DNA from: Allomuricauda sp. ARW1Y1
Lineage (GTDB): Bacteria; Bacteroidota; Bacteroidia; Flavobacteriales; Flavobacteriaceae
Direction of reading: 5' to 3'
DNA: 64,000 nt
Assembly: GCF_013407935.1 (NCBI RefSeq)
Contig: NZ_JACBZU010000003.1
Coordinates: 186,001 to 250,000 of the forward strand
Shown: piece after piece, positions 51,814 to 61,704 of the stretch
Numbering within the stretch: the stretch's first letter is position 1
Layout: every line of letters starts with the position of its first letter
Position numbers and translations under genes: made by a program
The notes under the pieces: generated by a model
Databases searched by the model: none
Told to the model about the DNA's origin: nothing
What the model saw: the letters and a program-made list of their open reading frames with translations, nothing else

Positions 51814-54800
51814 ATGAATCAAAACAGATGTAAAGTTTTGACAAAGTTGTCTTATGGCCTAAAGGCTTTTCAGACATTCTTCTTGTCAATGACAATGATG
51901 TTTGTGGGTGTGTCTGCATTTGCAGCGTCCCCAGACTTGGATGAAGCTACTTCACCCCCCTACCAATTGACCATAACGGGTACCGTTGTGGATGACATGG
52001 GAGCTCCTTTACCTGGTACCAACGTTATTGTTAAGGGTACCACCAACGGGACGCAGACCGATTTTGACGGAAATTACACCATTACCGCGCCTTCTGACGC
52101 TACATTGATTTTTTCCTATGTAGGTTTTAAAACCTTGGAAGTTCCAGTAAATGGGAATTCTGTTGTGGATGTGACCATGGTAGAGGATGCCGCTGCATTG
52201 GACGAGGTGGTAGTGACCGGTTATGGTACGCAGACCCGTGGTGATTTGACAGGTGCCGTTGCATCAGTAGATGTTTCCGAAGCCGTAAAACAGCCTTTGG
52301 TAAACGTTGCCGAGGCCTTGGAAGGTCGTGCAACGGGTGTTAGTATCACAAACGCCGGTAACCCAGGTGCCGCGCCCATCGTCCGTATTCGCGGTTTGGG
52401 AACACCCAACAACAACAACCCATTATATATTATTGATGGGGCACAAACTCAGGACCCCAACATTTTGAACACCATTAACCCACAGGATATCGCACAGATC
52501 AACGTGTTGAAAGATGGTGCGGCCTCTATCTATGGTGCAAGGGCTTCCAATGGTGTTATCATTGTAACCACAAAAAGTGGTAACTACAATCAAAACAAAC
52601 TATCCATCAATGTAGATGTGTCCACAGGTTTTTCAAGAGCTAATCGTTTGCCAGATATTTTGAATGCATCTCAGTTAGGCGAAGTTATCTTTGAGAGTTT
52701 GACCAATGATGCGATTCGTAATGGGACAGATCCAGCAGCGATCAGACACCCACAGTATTTTCCAAACGGTGGTCAACCTCAGGTGCCTAACCAATTGTTG
52801 GGTGTGAGTTTCTTGGGAACTGGAGAAGAAGTGGTTGCCCCTGTTAGACCAGGAGGAACCAATTGGTTGGATGAGATTTTTAGAAGTGCACCCACCCAGA
52901 ATATTTCAGCGACCTTCTCCAACGGTAATGAAAATTCCAAGTTTTCTGCCACTTTCGGTTATTTGAACCGTGAGGGTATTCAGTTGGAAACCGGATTTGA
53001 AAGAGGTCAAATACGTTTGAACTCAGAATTCAAAATTGGGAAACGCTTGACTATTGGTGAACACTTAAACGCTTCTTACAGTAATTCACAAAACGTAGGT
53101 GGTAACCAAACCCAATTGGCATTGCGACTAAGCCCATTGGTGCCAGTTCGCGATAACTTGGGCCGTTTTGCTGGAGCTTATGCCAATCCAAATGGATTGT
53201 CAAACGCCTCTAACCCAGTGGCCAACTTAACACGTGATGCGGATGACTTTTTTAGGGAAACCCGTTTGATCGGTGACGTTTATGCCAGCTATGCCATCAC
53301 CGATAACTTGACTCTAAAGACCAGTATTGGTGGAAACATCAGCATTTTCAGTCAAAGAGACTTCTTGGCACTAGATCCAGAATCTGCGGAGCCAAGATCG
53401 ACCAACACATTGACCGAGAGAAACCAACAGACACAAAGCTGGATATGGACCAATACCTTGAACTATGTCAAAAACTTTGGCGATCATAGCATCAATGCAT
53501 TGATAGGTTTGGAAGCTGTTGAAAATACAGGAAAGAGCCTTCAGGTTTCTGCCACAGGATTCCTTTTTGAAACTCCTGACTTTTACCTGTTGGATAATGC
53601 CTCTGGATCACCTATCGTGAACCCAGGCAATACCTTCGATTTTGTAAACACACTATCCTCTGTTTTTGGTTCGGTAAACTACTCGTACTCTGACAAGTAC
53701 TTGGTGAGTGCTACCTTAAGACGTGACCGTTCCTCAAGATTCTTGGGAGACAATCAGAGTGGTTACTTCCCTGCATTTAGCGGTGGTTGGGTTGTGAGCA
53801 ACGAAGACTTCTTCCCAAGCACGGGATTGGTCAACCGATTGAAGTTGAAAGCCTCTTGGGGTCTTTTGGGTAACCAAGAGTTACCAGTGGATAACCCAGG
53901 TATCAACATCAACAACCTGAACAATGTAGTTGCCGATTACGTTTTCGATGGAGGTACCAACCTCAGATCTGGAGCAGTTTTGTCAGGTGTTGGTAACCCT
54001 AACATCCAATGGGAAACCAGTGAAACCTTTAACGTAGGTGCGGAATTGGGCTTTTTTGATAATGCCTTGGCACTTTCCTTGGAATACTATAAGATTACTA
54101 CAAAGGATTTGATCGTTGCTGACGAAACTGTAATCAGTGATACAGCCATCGATGCCGGTGCACCGTATGTAAACCGTGGTAATGTGGAGAACTCTGGTAT
54201 CGATTTGAACGTTTCCTATTCAGGAGCGGTTGGAAGAGACTTCAACTTCGGCGTAGACTTTAATATGTCTACTGTTTCCAACGAGGTGACCAGTTTGGAT
54301 GGTTTCCTTATTGGACAATCCTTTAGGGGTGGACCGATTACAAGAACCGAGCAAGGACAACCGATTTCTTCTTTCTACGGTCGTGTAGCGGACGGTATTT
54401 ACCGAAGTGAAGCAGAAGTGTCCGCAGGGCCTGATCAAGGTTTTGCCTCTCCAGCAGCTGGTGTAGGTAGAATCCGTTACGTAGATTTGAACGATGACGG
54501 CGTTATCAATGATGATGACCGTACTTATATTGGTAATCCAACGCCAGACGTAAACTTTGGTCTTAACTTGAGCGCCAACTACAAAAATTGGGATTTCAGC
54601 GTATTCTTTAGTGGTGTTGCAGGTAACGATATCTACAACTTTGATAAAATCTATACCGACTTCCCAACGTTCCCTGACGGAAATAGGAGCACAAGGGTTT
54701 TGGATGCCTTTAACCCGACCACAAATCCTAACGGATCACAACCCGCATTGAGCTATACCATCTTGAATGGAGAGACTAATTCAAGTTCATGGTTCGTTGA

Positions 54801-55056
54801 GGATGGTTCTTTTGTTCGATTGAAAAACTTGGTGGTTGGATATACCTTGCCAAGCCAATTGACCGATAAGTGGGGCGTTGCAAGTTTGCGTGTCTATGCG
54901 AATGCCAGTAACTTGTTTACGATTACAGGCTACGACGGTATCGATCCCGAAATTCTACCCCCAAGTGGTGCCAACTCAGCGTTTACCCTTGGTGTGGATG
55001 AGAACACCTTTCCTGTACCGCAGATATTTTTGTTAGGAGTAAATTTAAAATTGTAA
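51814..55056 (+). CDS. SusC/RagA family TonB-dependent outer-membrane transporter
   Basis: The 1080-residue protein has a signal peptide (about 1-38, ending SAFAA), a carboxypeptidase-D-like domain (ITGTVVDDMGAPLPGTNVIVKG), the TonB-box region DEVVVTGYGTQ, a plug domain (LYIIDGAQTQDPNILNTINP, GAASIYGARASNGVIIVTT) and a 22-strand barrel ending QIFLLGVNLKL. It imports oligomeric nutrients, with the SusD lipoprotein (4 bp downstream) acting as lid. No glycoside hydrolase genes accompany the pair here, so the substrate may be something other than a polysaccharide, or degradation is encoded elsewhere. Confidence 0.95.
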   Translation: MNQNRCKVLTKLSYGLKAFQTFFLSMTMMFVGVSAFAASPDLDEATSPPYQLTITGTVVDDMGAPLPGTNVIVKGTTNGTQTDFDGNYTITAPSDATLIFSYVGFKTLEVPVNGNSVVDVTMVEDAAALDEVVVTGYGTQTRGDLTGAVASVDVSEAVKQPLVNVAEALEGRATGVSITNAGNPGAAPIVRIRGLGTPNNNNPLYIIDGAQTQDPNILNTINPQDIAQINVLKDGAASIYGARASNGVIIVTTKSGNYNQNKLSINVDVSTGFSRANRLPDILNASQLGEVIFESLTNDAIRNGTDPAAIRHPQYFPNGGQPQVPNQLLGVSFLGTGEEVVAPVRPGGTNWLDEIFRSAPTQNISATFSNGNENSKFSATFGYLNREGIQLETGFERGQIRLNSEFKIGKRLTIGEHLNASYSNSQNVGGNQTQLALRLSPLVPVRDNLGRFAGAYANPNGLSNASNPVANLTRDADDFFRETRLIGDVYASYAITDNLTLKTSIGGNISIFSQRDFLALDPESAEPRSTNTLTERNQQTQSWIWTNTLNYVKNFGDHSINALIGLEAVENTGKSLQVSATGFLFETPDFYLLDNASGSPIVNPGNTFDFVNTLSSVFGSVNYSYSDKYLVSATLRRDRSSRFLGDNQSGYFPAFSGGWVVSNEDFFPSTGLVNRLKLKASWGLLGNQELPVDNPGININNLNNVVADYVFDGGTNLRSGAVLSGVGNPNIQWETSETFNVGAELGFFDNALALSLEYYKITTKDLIVADETVISDTAIDAGAPYVNRGNVENSGIDLNVSYSGAVGRDFNFGVDFNMSTVSNEVTSLDGFLIGQSFRGGPITRTEQGQPISSFYGRVADGIYRSEAEVSAGPDQGFASPAAGVGRIRYVDLNDDGVINDDDRTYIGNPTPDVNFGLNLSANYKNWDFSVFFSGVAGNDIYNFDKIYTDFPTFPDGNRSTRVLDAFNPTTNPNGSQPALSYTILNGETNSSSWFVEDGSFVRLKNLVVGYTLPSQLTDKWGVASLRVYANASNLFTITGYDGIDPEILPPSGANSAFTLGVDENTFPVPQIFLLGVNLKL

Positions 55057-55060
55057 AAAG

Positions 55061-56788
55061 ATGAAAAAGAAGTTTATTTATTTAATGGCAATTCTCTCTG
55101 TCACCTTTTCGTGTGGGGATGAATTTTCAGATACGCCCGCAATTGGGGCTTTAAGTGACGACGCTTTGGCCAATCCACAAGGGGTAGACCTCTTGTTGAC
55201 AGGTGCCTATGGTATGCTGGACGGATGGCGAAGTAACAATAAAGGAAATCAGTTTGCTGTTGGTGGCGATAACTGGTGGTGTGATGTTATCTCTGATGAC
55301 GCCCACAAGGGAAGTACCGATGGAGACCAGATTGAGTTATATCAAATTGAAACCTTTGACTGGCAAACGGCCAACGATTACTTCCGTGCCAAGTTTACAG
55401 CACTATACGCTGGGGTAAACCGTGCCAATGCCGTACTTTCTGTAATCAATGGTATCGACCGGGATGCCTTGTTGCCAGCAGATGCAGCGGCGATTACTGG
55501 ACAAGAGGCGGAAGCTCGTTTCTTGAGAGGTCACTACTATTTTGAGTTGACTAAAATGTACGGTAATGTTTCCATAGTAAGTGTGGAAAACTATGAAACG
55601 TTGGAATTCAACCAGCCTAATAGTGGTCCAGCTTGGGAGCAAATAGAATCAGATTTTCAGTTTGCCATTGAAAATCTGCCAGCTACCAGAGCGGAGCAAC
55701 CCGACCCAGGAAGGCCAACGGCATTTGTGGCACGTGCCTACATGGGTAAAGCACACCTTTATCAAGGAGATTGGGCAAATGCTTTAACGGAGCTCAATGC
55801 TGTGATCAACAGTGGGGAGTTTGCATTGAACACCGAATATTTGGACAATTTCAATGCTGCCGGTGAAAATGGACCTGAGTCTGTATTTGCGATTCAGTAT
55901 GCTGCAGATACAGGTCAGTCCTTCAATGGGAACATTGGAGGAACCTTGAATTTCCCCGGTGGTGGACCATTTGGTTCTTGCTGTGGATTTTATCAGCCAA
56001 CCATTGATTTAGCCAATGCTTTCCAAGTGGATGCCAATGGACTTCCACTTTTTGATACCTTTAATGATAACGACTTTAAAAACGATTATGGTATCAATAG
56101 TGATGAGCCCTTTGAACCAGATACAACCACACCGGTTGACCCTAGATTGGATTACACCGTAGGAAGACGTGGTATCGACTACAACGGTTTTGGTGAACAC
56201 GTAGGTAAGGAATGGATTCGTGCAGGATTCAATGATATTTCTGGACCATACCTTCCTAAAAAGAATGTGTATCAGGCCGAGGAGTTGGCAACCAATCAAG
56301 GTGCTGGCGCATGGGGTCAACAGCATTCCGGTATCAACTACAACATTATCCGATATGCCGATGTCCTTTTGATGGCTGCCGAAGCTGCCGTAGAAACAGG
56401 GGATTTGGCCACCGCATTGGACTATGTAAACCAAGTTCGTGAAAGAGCTGCCAACACATCAGTGGTTCAAGCCGTTGATGGCGGCGGTCCTGCTGCCAAC
56501 TATCAGGTTGGGTTGTATGCTTCTTTCCCAGATGCCAACTTTGCCCGTGAGGCCGTTCGCTTCGAAAGAAGAGTGGAGTTGGGTATGGAAGGACACCGTT
56601 TGTTCGACCTAAGAAGATGGGATGTAGCAGACCAAGTAATCTCAGAATATGTGACCAATGAAACCCGTACCATTGACAATTTTGGTCCAAAAATGAATGC
56701 ATATCAGCCTCAGTTTGATTTGATGCCGATACCATTGACCTCAATTGATTTGAGTGGTGGAATTTTGACACAGAACCCTGGATACTAA
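55061..56788 (+). CDS. SusD/RagB family nutrient-binding lipoprotein
   Basis: The 575-residue protein has a lipoprotein leader KKKFIYLMAILSVTFSCGD (Cys about 19). TPR-rich helices typical of SusD include NRANAVLSVINGI, EARFLRGHYYFELTKMYGNV, AYMGKAHLYQGDWANALTELNAVI and DVLLMAAEAAVETGDLATALDYVNQVRERA. The C-terminal FERRVELGMEGHRLFDLRRW is diagnostic. It caps the SusC barrel at the cell surface. A terminator follows at 56831. Confidence 0.95.
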   Translation: MKKKFIYLMAILSVTFSCGDEFSDTPAIGALSDDALANPQGVDLLLTGAYGMLDGWRSNNKGNQFAVGGDNWWCDVISDDAHKGSTDGDQIELYQIETFDWQTANDYFRAKFTALYAGVNRANAVLSVINGIDRDALLPADAAAITGQEAEARFLRGHYYFELTKMYGNVSIVSVENYETLEFNQPNSGPAWEQIESDFQFAIENLPATRAEQPDPGRPTAFVARAYMGKAHLYQGDWANALTELNAVINSGEFALNTEYLDNFNAAGENGPESVFAIQYAADTGQSFNGNIGGTLNFPGGGPFGSCCGFYQPTIDLANAFQVDANGLPLFDTFNDNDFKNDYGINSDEPFEPDTTTPVDPRLDYTVGRRGIDYNGFGEHVGKEWIRAGFNDISGPYLPKKNVYQAEELATNQGAGAWGQQHSGINYNIIRYADVLLMAAEAAVETGDLATALDYVNQVRERAANTSVVQAVDGGGPAANYQVGLYASFPDANFAREAVRFERRVELGMEGHRLFDLRRWDVADQVISEYVTNETRTIDNFGPKMNAYQPQFDLMPIPLTSIDLSGGILTQNPGY

Positions 56789-56830
56789 TAATATTAGTCT
56801 GAGTTAGTTTAATTCAATTTAATTCGAGTG

Positions 56831-56862
56831 AATAGGTTGCCAATGAATTTTGGCAACCTATT
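56831..56862 (+). terminator. Terminator after susC-susD
   Basis: A perfect 13-bp stem AATAGGTTGCCAA with TTGGCAACCTATT has a 6-nt loop, followed by TTAATTAG. It isolates the SusCD pair from the FG-GAP gene. Confidence 0.8.
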
Positions 56863-56990
56863 TTAATTAGGGACCCACCCAAGTGTTAATAATCGATTAA
56901 TAGTGAACTAATAAACGATTACCATTTTGTGCTGACCAAAACTCTTTTTACATTCTATTTTCAATCAATCTGCAAATATTCTCGACACCA

Positions 56991-59900
56991 ATGTTCAAAA
57001 AAACCGTTTTAGCTGCACTCCTTACCGCTGTGGTGATATCTTGCTCCGATAAGAAGGATACTCTATTCTCCAAGATTTCATCCGACCATTCAGGGATTAC
57101 GTTCAATAATCAAATCGTGGAAACGGACAGTTTCAATATCCTCACCAGTGAGTATATCTTTAATGGAGGAGGGGTTGCTGTCGGTGATTTTAACAACGAT
57201 GATAAGCCTGATCTCTTTTTTACCGGCAATCAAGTACCCAACAAACTGTACCTCAATCAAGGAAATTTTGAATTTACCGATGTTACCGAGGCCGCTGGCG
57301 TTGCAGCAGCGGATAAATGGAAAACAGGCGTCGCCGTAATCGACATCAACAATGATGACCTTCTAGACATCTATATCTGTGCCGCCATGTACGAAAGTCC
57401 TGAAGAAAAGGCCAATATACTTTTTGTGAATCAAGGGGTGGACGACGATGGCGTTCCCATTTTTAAGGAAATGGCAAAGGAGTTTGGCATTGCGGATACC
57501 TCCAATAGCATGAATGCCGCTTTTTTGGATTACAATAAAGATGGCTATTTAGACCTCTACGTGCTCAATAATGTAGACATCCACATATTGCCGTCCAATT
57601 ATCGCGAGAAAATCACGGACGGTTCCTCGTTGAGCAATGATCGACTATTTCGCAACAATGGTGACAATACCTTTACCGATGTAACCATGGAAGCCGGCAT
57701 AACCATCGAAGGCTATGGTCTTGGAGTGGCCATTTCTGATTTGAATTACGATGGATGGCCGGATATTTATGTAAGCAATGACTATTTGAGCAACGATATT
57801 CTCTATATCAACAATGGGGATGGCACTTTTACCGATAAAATAAGCGACTACGTAAAGCACCAAAGTAAATTCTCCATGGGTTCCGATGTGGCGGATTTCA
57901 ACAATGATGGCTACCTCGACATCCTCACGCTCGATATGTTGGCCGAAACCAATTATCGCCTCAAAACAACCGTCAAGGCCACAAATTACAACGATTACCA
58001 GATGAACGATCGTTATGGCTATGACTATCAGTACATGCGGAATATGCTCCAAATGGGACAAGGTCCCAATATGCCCTACAGCGAAATTGGCCTAATGGCG
58101 GGCATCGCAAAGACCGATTGGAGTTGGTCACCACTCTTTGTGGATGCCGATAATGACGGTCAAAAAGACGTATTGATCACCAACGGTTTTCCCAGGGATA
58201 TTACCGACCTAGATTTTGGGGATTTCAATTTCAATGTTCAAAGATATCTTAGTACCGCCCAAATTTTGGATTCCATTCCCGTGGTAAAAATTCCAAATTA
58301 TGCTTACCGAAATGAAGGAAATGGCCAATTTAAGGACGTGGGCGAGGAATGGGGCCTAAGTATACCCTCGTTCTCAAACGGCGCGGCCTTTGTCGATTTG
58401 GATTCCGACGGGGACCTGGACTATGTGGTGAACAACATTAACGATGAGGCCTTTTTGTTTCGAAACAACTTGGAAAGTCAAAAAACGCAGGAAAATAATT
58501 ACCTTCAGTTGGATATTAAAGGTCCAAAATCCAATAAATCAGGATTGGGTACCAAGGTGGCCATTCGATTTGCCGATGGAACCTTTCAATATTATGAGCA
58601 CCAACTCAACAGAGGTTACTTGTCCACGGTACACAGCTTGGCACATTTTGGATTGGGACCAAAAACGGATATACAGTCGGTAGAAGTGGTATGGCCCGAC
58701 GGAAAGCATCAGATTATCAAGGACGTTGCTGCCAATCAAAAACTAGAGGTGGATTATCAACAGGCCAAAGACCTGAACGGACAACAACTTGCTTTTCCCT
58801 TGACTCCCAAATCAACCCATCCAGTGTACAAGGAAGTCTCAGGGCAGATTGGAGTGGATTACGTACATGAGGAAACCGATAAGGCCGATTTCTATCTTCA
58901 GCCCACGCTTCCGCATAAGTTAACGCAAAACGGCCCACGCTTGGCAAAAGGGGATATCAACGGCGATGGCTTCGAGGACTTTATTATTGGAAGTTCCTCC
59001 GGGCATTCGCCCATGATCTATCTGCAGGATGCCCAAGGTCATTTTACGGCAAGTGAACTGTTCCAAGACGATGAGAGCAAAAAATATGAGGAAACCAGTA
59101 TCACCCTGTTTGATTTGGAAAATGACGGAGATTTGGATATCTACATGGTTTCCGGGAGCAATGAGTTCGATATGGACTCCCCCTATTACCAAGATTACCT
59201 GATGATCAACAACGGGAACGGAAATTTTGAAAAGGCATCAGATCAGATACCCGAAATAAAGTCCAGTGGTTCCGTGGTGGAAGCCGAGGATTTTGATGGC
59301 GATGGTTATGTAGATCTTTTTGTGGGTGCCCGCACACCCTTTGCGCAATACCCGAAGTCCGACCAATGCTATTTGTTGAAAAACGAGAAAGGTAAACTGG
59401 TGGATGTTACCGAAACCTACAACAAAGACCTGCGCAAGCCCGGTATGATTACCGATGCCAAATGGACCGATATCAATAATGACAATCGAAAGGATTTAGT
59501 CTTGGTCGGCGAGTTTATGCCGGTGACCGTATTTGTAAATCAAGGCAAAACTTTCGAGAAAATGCAACAAACCGGAATGCAACAATTTTCGGGGTGGTGG
59601 GAGTGTGTATTGGCGCAAGACTTTGATAATGATGGCGACGTGGATTTAATTGCAGGAAACTTGGGCAAGAACAATTTGTATCAACCCTCGCAGGAACGGC
59701 CAGTGACCATGTTGGCCAAGGATTTTGATAACAACGGTGCCGTGGACCCAGTCATGTTTGCTTATTTTAAAAGTGATTTTGACGATACAGGATTCAAGCC
59801 GTATCCCGTTAATTTTTGGGGCGATTTAATGAGCCAGAGCCCCATGTTCCGAAAAAAGTTCAATTATTACAGGGAGTTCGCCACTACCACCAAAAGCGAA

Positions 59901-60323
59901 CTGTTTACACCCGAAGAATTGGAAGGTGCCGATGAGTTGGTGGCGAATCACGATGAAACCACATACTTCGAAAATGATGGCAACGGCCAATTTACCATGG
60001 GCAAATTGCCATGGCAAACGCAGTCGGCGCCTATCAAATGTATGATAACCACCAGCTCGGATAATGCAGTGGCAGATGTACTGATGATCGGAAACGACTT
60101 TGGCAATGAAGCCTTCATTGGACGGTATGATGCCTTCAATGGTGGAATATTGCAGGCGGATGACCAAGGCGGTTTCACTTTTAAAAATGCGGAAGAAAGC
60201 GGCTTTAAGGTGACCGGGGATGCCAAGGATATGGTACAGGTAGCAAATGCAAATGGAGGAAACCCTTATATCGTCGTCACACAAAATAGGGGAAGGGCAT
60301 TGGTGTTTACCAAAACCGACTAA
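56991..60323 (+). CDS. FG-GAP/VCBS-repeat lipoprotein with ASPIC/UnbV domain
   Basis: The 1110-residue protein has a lipoprotein leader (LAALLTAVVISCSDK). It contains many FG-GAP/VCBS propeller repeats with calcium-type loops (VAVGDFNNDDKPDLFF, VAVIDINNDDLLDIYI, DADNDGQKDVLITNGF) and an ASPIC/UnbV domain (GLGTKVAIRFADG, YLSTVHSLAHFGLG, EVVWPDGKHQII, about 510-590). A second propeller follows (VDLIAGNLGKNNLYQ). Such proteins are surface-exposed and often encoded next to SusCD in flavobacteria, presumably as binding or scaffold proteins. Function is not established. Confidence 0.9.
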   Translation: MFKKTVLAALLTAVVISCSDKKDTLFSKISSDHSGITFNNQIVETDSFNILTSEYIFNGGGVAVGDFNNDDKPDLFFTGNQVPNKLYLNQGNFEFTDVTEAAGVAAADKWKTGVAVIDINNDDLLDIYICAAMYESPEEKANILFVNQGVDDDGVPIFKEMAKEFGIADTSNSMNAAFLDYNKDGYLDLYVLNNVDIHILPSNYREKITDGSSLSNDRLFRNNGDNTFTDVTMEAGITIEGYGLGVAISDLNYDGWPDIYVSNDYLSNDILYINNGDGTFTDKISDYVKHQSKFSMGSDVADFNNDGYLDILTLDMLAETNYRLKTTVKATNYNDYQMNDRYGYDYQYMRNMLQMGQGPNMPYSEIGLMAGIAKTDWSWSPLFVDADNDGQKDVLITNGFPRDITDLDFGDFNFNVQRYLSTAQILDSIPVVKIPNYAYRNEGNGQFKDVGEEWGLSIPSFSNGAAFVDLDSDGDLDYVVNNINDEAFLFRNNLESQKTQENNYLQLDIKGPKSNKSGLGTKVAIRFADGTFQYYEHQLNRGYLSTVHSLAHFGLGPKTDIQSVEVVWPDGKHQIIKDVAANQKLEVDYQQAKDLNGQQLAFPLTPKSTHPVYKEVSGQIGVDYVHEETDKADFYLQPTLPHKLTQNGPRLAKGDINGDGFEDFIIGSSSGHSPMIYLQDAQGHFTASELFQDDESKKYEETSITLFDLENDGDLDIYMVSGSNEFDMDSPYYQDYLMINNGNGNFEKASDQIPEIKSSGSVVEAEDFDGDGYVDLFVGARTPFAQYPKSDQCYLLKNEKGKLVDVTETYNKDLRKPGMITDAKWTDINNDNRKDLVLVGEFMPVTVFVNQGKTFEKMQQTGMQQFSGWWECVLAQDFDNDGDVDLIAGNLGKNNLYQPSQERPVTMLAKDFDNNGAVDPVMFAYFKSDFDDTGFKPYPVNFWGDLMSQSPMFRKKFNYYREFATTTKSELFTPEELEGADELVANHDETTYFENDGNGQFTMGKLPWQTQSAPIKCMITTSSDNAVADVLMIGNDFGNEAFIGRYDAFNGGILQADDQGGFTFKNAEESGFKVTGDAKDMVQVANANGGNPYIVVTQNRGRALVFTKTD

Positions 60324-60366
60324 TGTTTGGCTAGGCCAAAGAGATAAGAAAACTTGATTTTAGATT

Positions 60367-60406
60367 AAAAAAAAGGTTTGTTCTCCCTTAGAACAAACCT
60401 TTTTTT
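60367..60406. terminator. Bidirectional terminator
   Basis: A 10-bp stem GGTTTGTTCT with AGAACAAACC is extended by an A-run and a T-run on both sides, with a 5-nt loop. It serves the convergent FG-GAP and M20 peptidase genes. Confidence 0.92.
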
Positions 60407-60412
60407 ATGGGT

Positions 60413-61702
60413 TTACCTGGCGAGTCCCGCTTGAGAGAGCGTGATCAATAAAGCCAATTGAATGGATTCGTCGCCCGGCTCATCGTTCAGGAACCACTCA
60501 TGCAAGGAATGCGCACCGCCTCCTTGGCCACCACGTCCAATACAAATCGCGGGAATGCCCTTGGCTACTGGAATATTGATGTTTGTGGAACCACGTCCCA
60601 AACTGGGTTTTACACCAAAATGTTGGGTTGCTGCCATGGCTCGTTGTATCAACGGAAGCGTTGCCGGTAACTCACCAGAGGGTCTATCTCCAATTTTAAT
60701 GAGTTCATACGTAACTTCGCCACGAATACCGCTTGCGTTGTATTCTTTTATGGCCTTTGCTACGGATTCCTTAAAAACAATCTCGATTTCGTCGAGGTTC
60801 TTTGGGTCAATGGCCCGCATGTCAACTTCCATCCACGACTCAAAAGGAATGGAATTCACCGAAGTTCCGCCTCCAATACGGCCCACATTAAAACTGGTTT
60901 TTGGACTATGCGTTGATGTATATTCCCATGCAGCTTTGGAAAAAATATCGATAGCCTTGCCCAAGGCGTGATGCGGATTGGCTAAGCCAAAAGCACCCCA
61001 AGAATGACCTCCTGGCCCCTTGACCATTAATTTATAACGCTTGGAACCCAGTCCCGCATTGCTGATTCGTCCTAAACTTCCACCATCGATGGCAATCCAT
61101 GCATCGATATCCAACCCCGATTCGTTGAACATATACTTCATACCACGCAGGTCTCCCAGTCCTTCCTCACCTACGGTGCCAACAATAAGCAAATCTTTTT
61201 CGGTTTTGATTTCTGCCTTGTTCATGGCCTTGAGCATACTGATCAGCATGGCCAAGCCTCGGGTATCGTCCCCGATTCCAGGAGCTTTAAGGGTGTCTCC
61301 AACTTTTTTTACGGTCACATCCGTACCTTCCGGAAAAACCACGTCCAAATGCGCATCCACCCCAATATAACCCGATGCTCCGGAAACACCTTTTCGCAAT
61401 CCAATGACATTGCCCACCTTATCTGTCCAAATACTGTCCACACCAGCTGCCTCCAACATCTGGGCAAACACTTTGCCTCGCTCTGTTTCCATAAAAGGCG
61501 GTGCCAAAATCTCTGTTAAGGTGATCAAATCCTGAGTGGTGGCATCCTTTTGTGATTTGATATATCCAAAAGCCTCTTCCACTTTCTTATTTTTGGCCAA
61601 GCGGTCTACTTCTTTGGTATATTTTTTTTCAATTTCCTGAGCCGTTATGGTCATGGAAAATAGGCCCAGGCCACAGGTAAGGGCAAATAGTAATTTATTC
61701 AT
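60413..61702 (-). CDS. M20-family metallopeptidase, exported
   Basis: ATG 61702 (NKLLFALTCGLGLFSMTITAQ) gives 429 residues with a signal peptide; a TTG 6 bp upstream is possible. Zinc ligands of the M20 fold are visible in VDAHLDVVFPEG, GIGDDTRGLAML and VGTVGEEGLGD (catalytic Glu), and the C-terminal His in AHSLHEWF. A dimerisation domain (KGPGGHSWGAFG) is inserted. It resembles exported tripeptidase/aminoacylase-type M20 enzymes. It starts 2 bp after the aminotransferase stop, so the two are co-transcribed. Confidence 0.9.
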   Translation of the reverse strand: MNKLLFALTCGLGLFSMTITAQEIEKKYTKEVDRLAKNKKVEEAFGYIKSQKDATTQDLITLTEILAPPFMETERGKVFAQMLEAAGVDSIWTDKVGNVIGLRKGVSGASGYIGVDAHLDVVFPEGTDVTVKKVGDTLKAPGIGDDTRGLAMLISMLKAMNKAEIKTEKDLLIVGTVGEEGLGDLRGMKYMFNESGLDIDAWIAIDGGSLGRISNAGLGSKRYKLMVKGPGGHSWGAFGLANPHHALGKAIDIFSKAAWEYTSTHSPKTSFNVGRIGGGTSVNSIPFESWMEVDMRAIDPKNLDEIEIVFKESVAKAIKEYNASGIRGEVTYELIKIGDRPSGELPATLPLIQRAMAATQHFGVKPSLGRGSTNINIPVAKGIPAICIGRGGQGGGAHSLHEWFLNDEPGDESIQLALLITLSQAGLAR

Positions 61703-61704
61703 AG

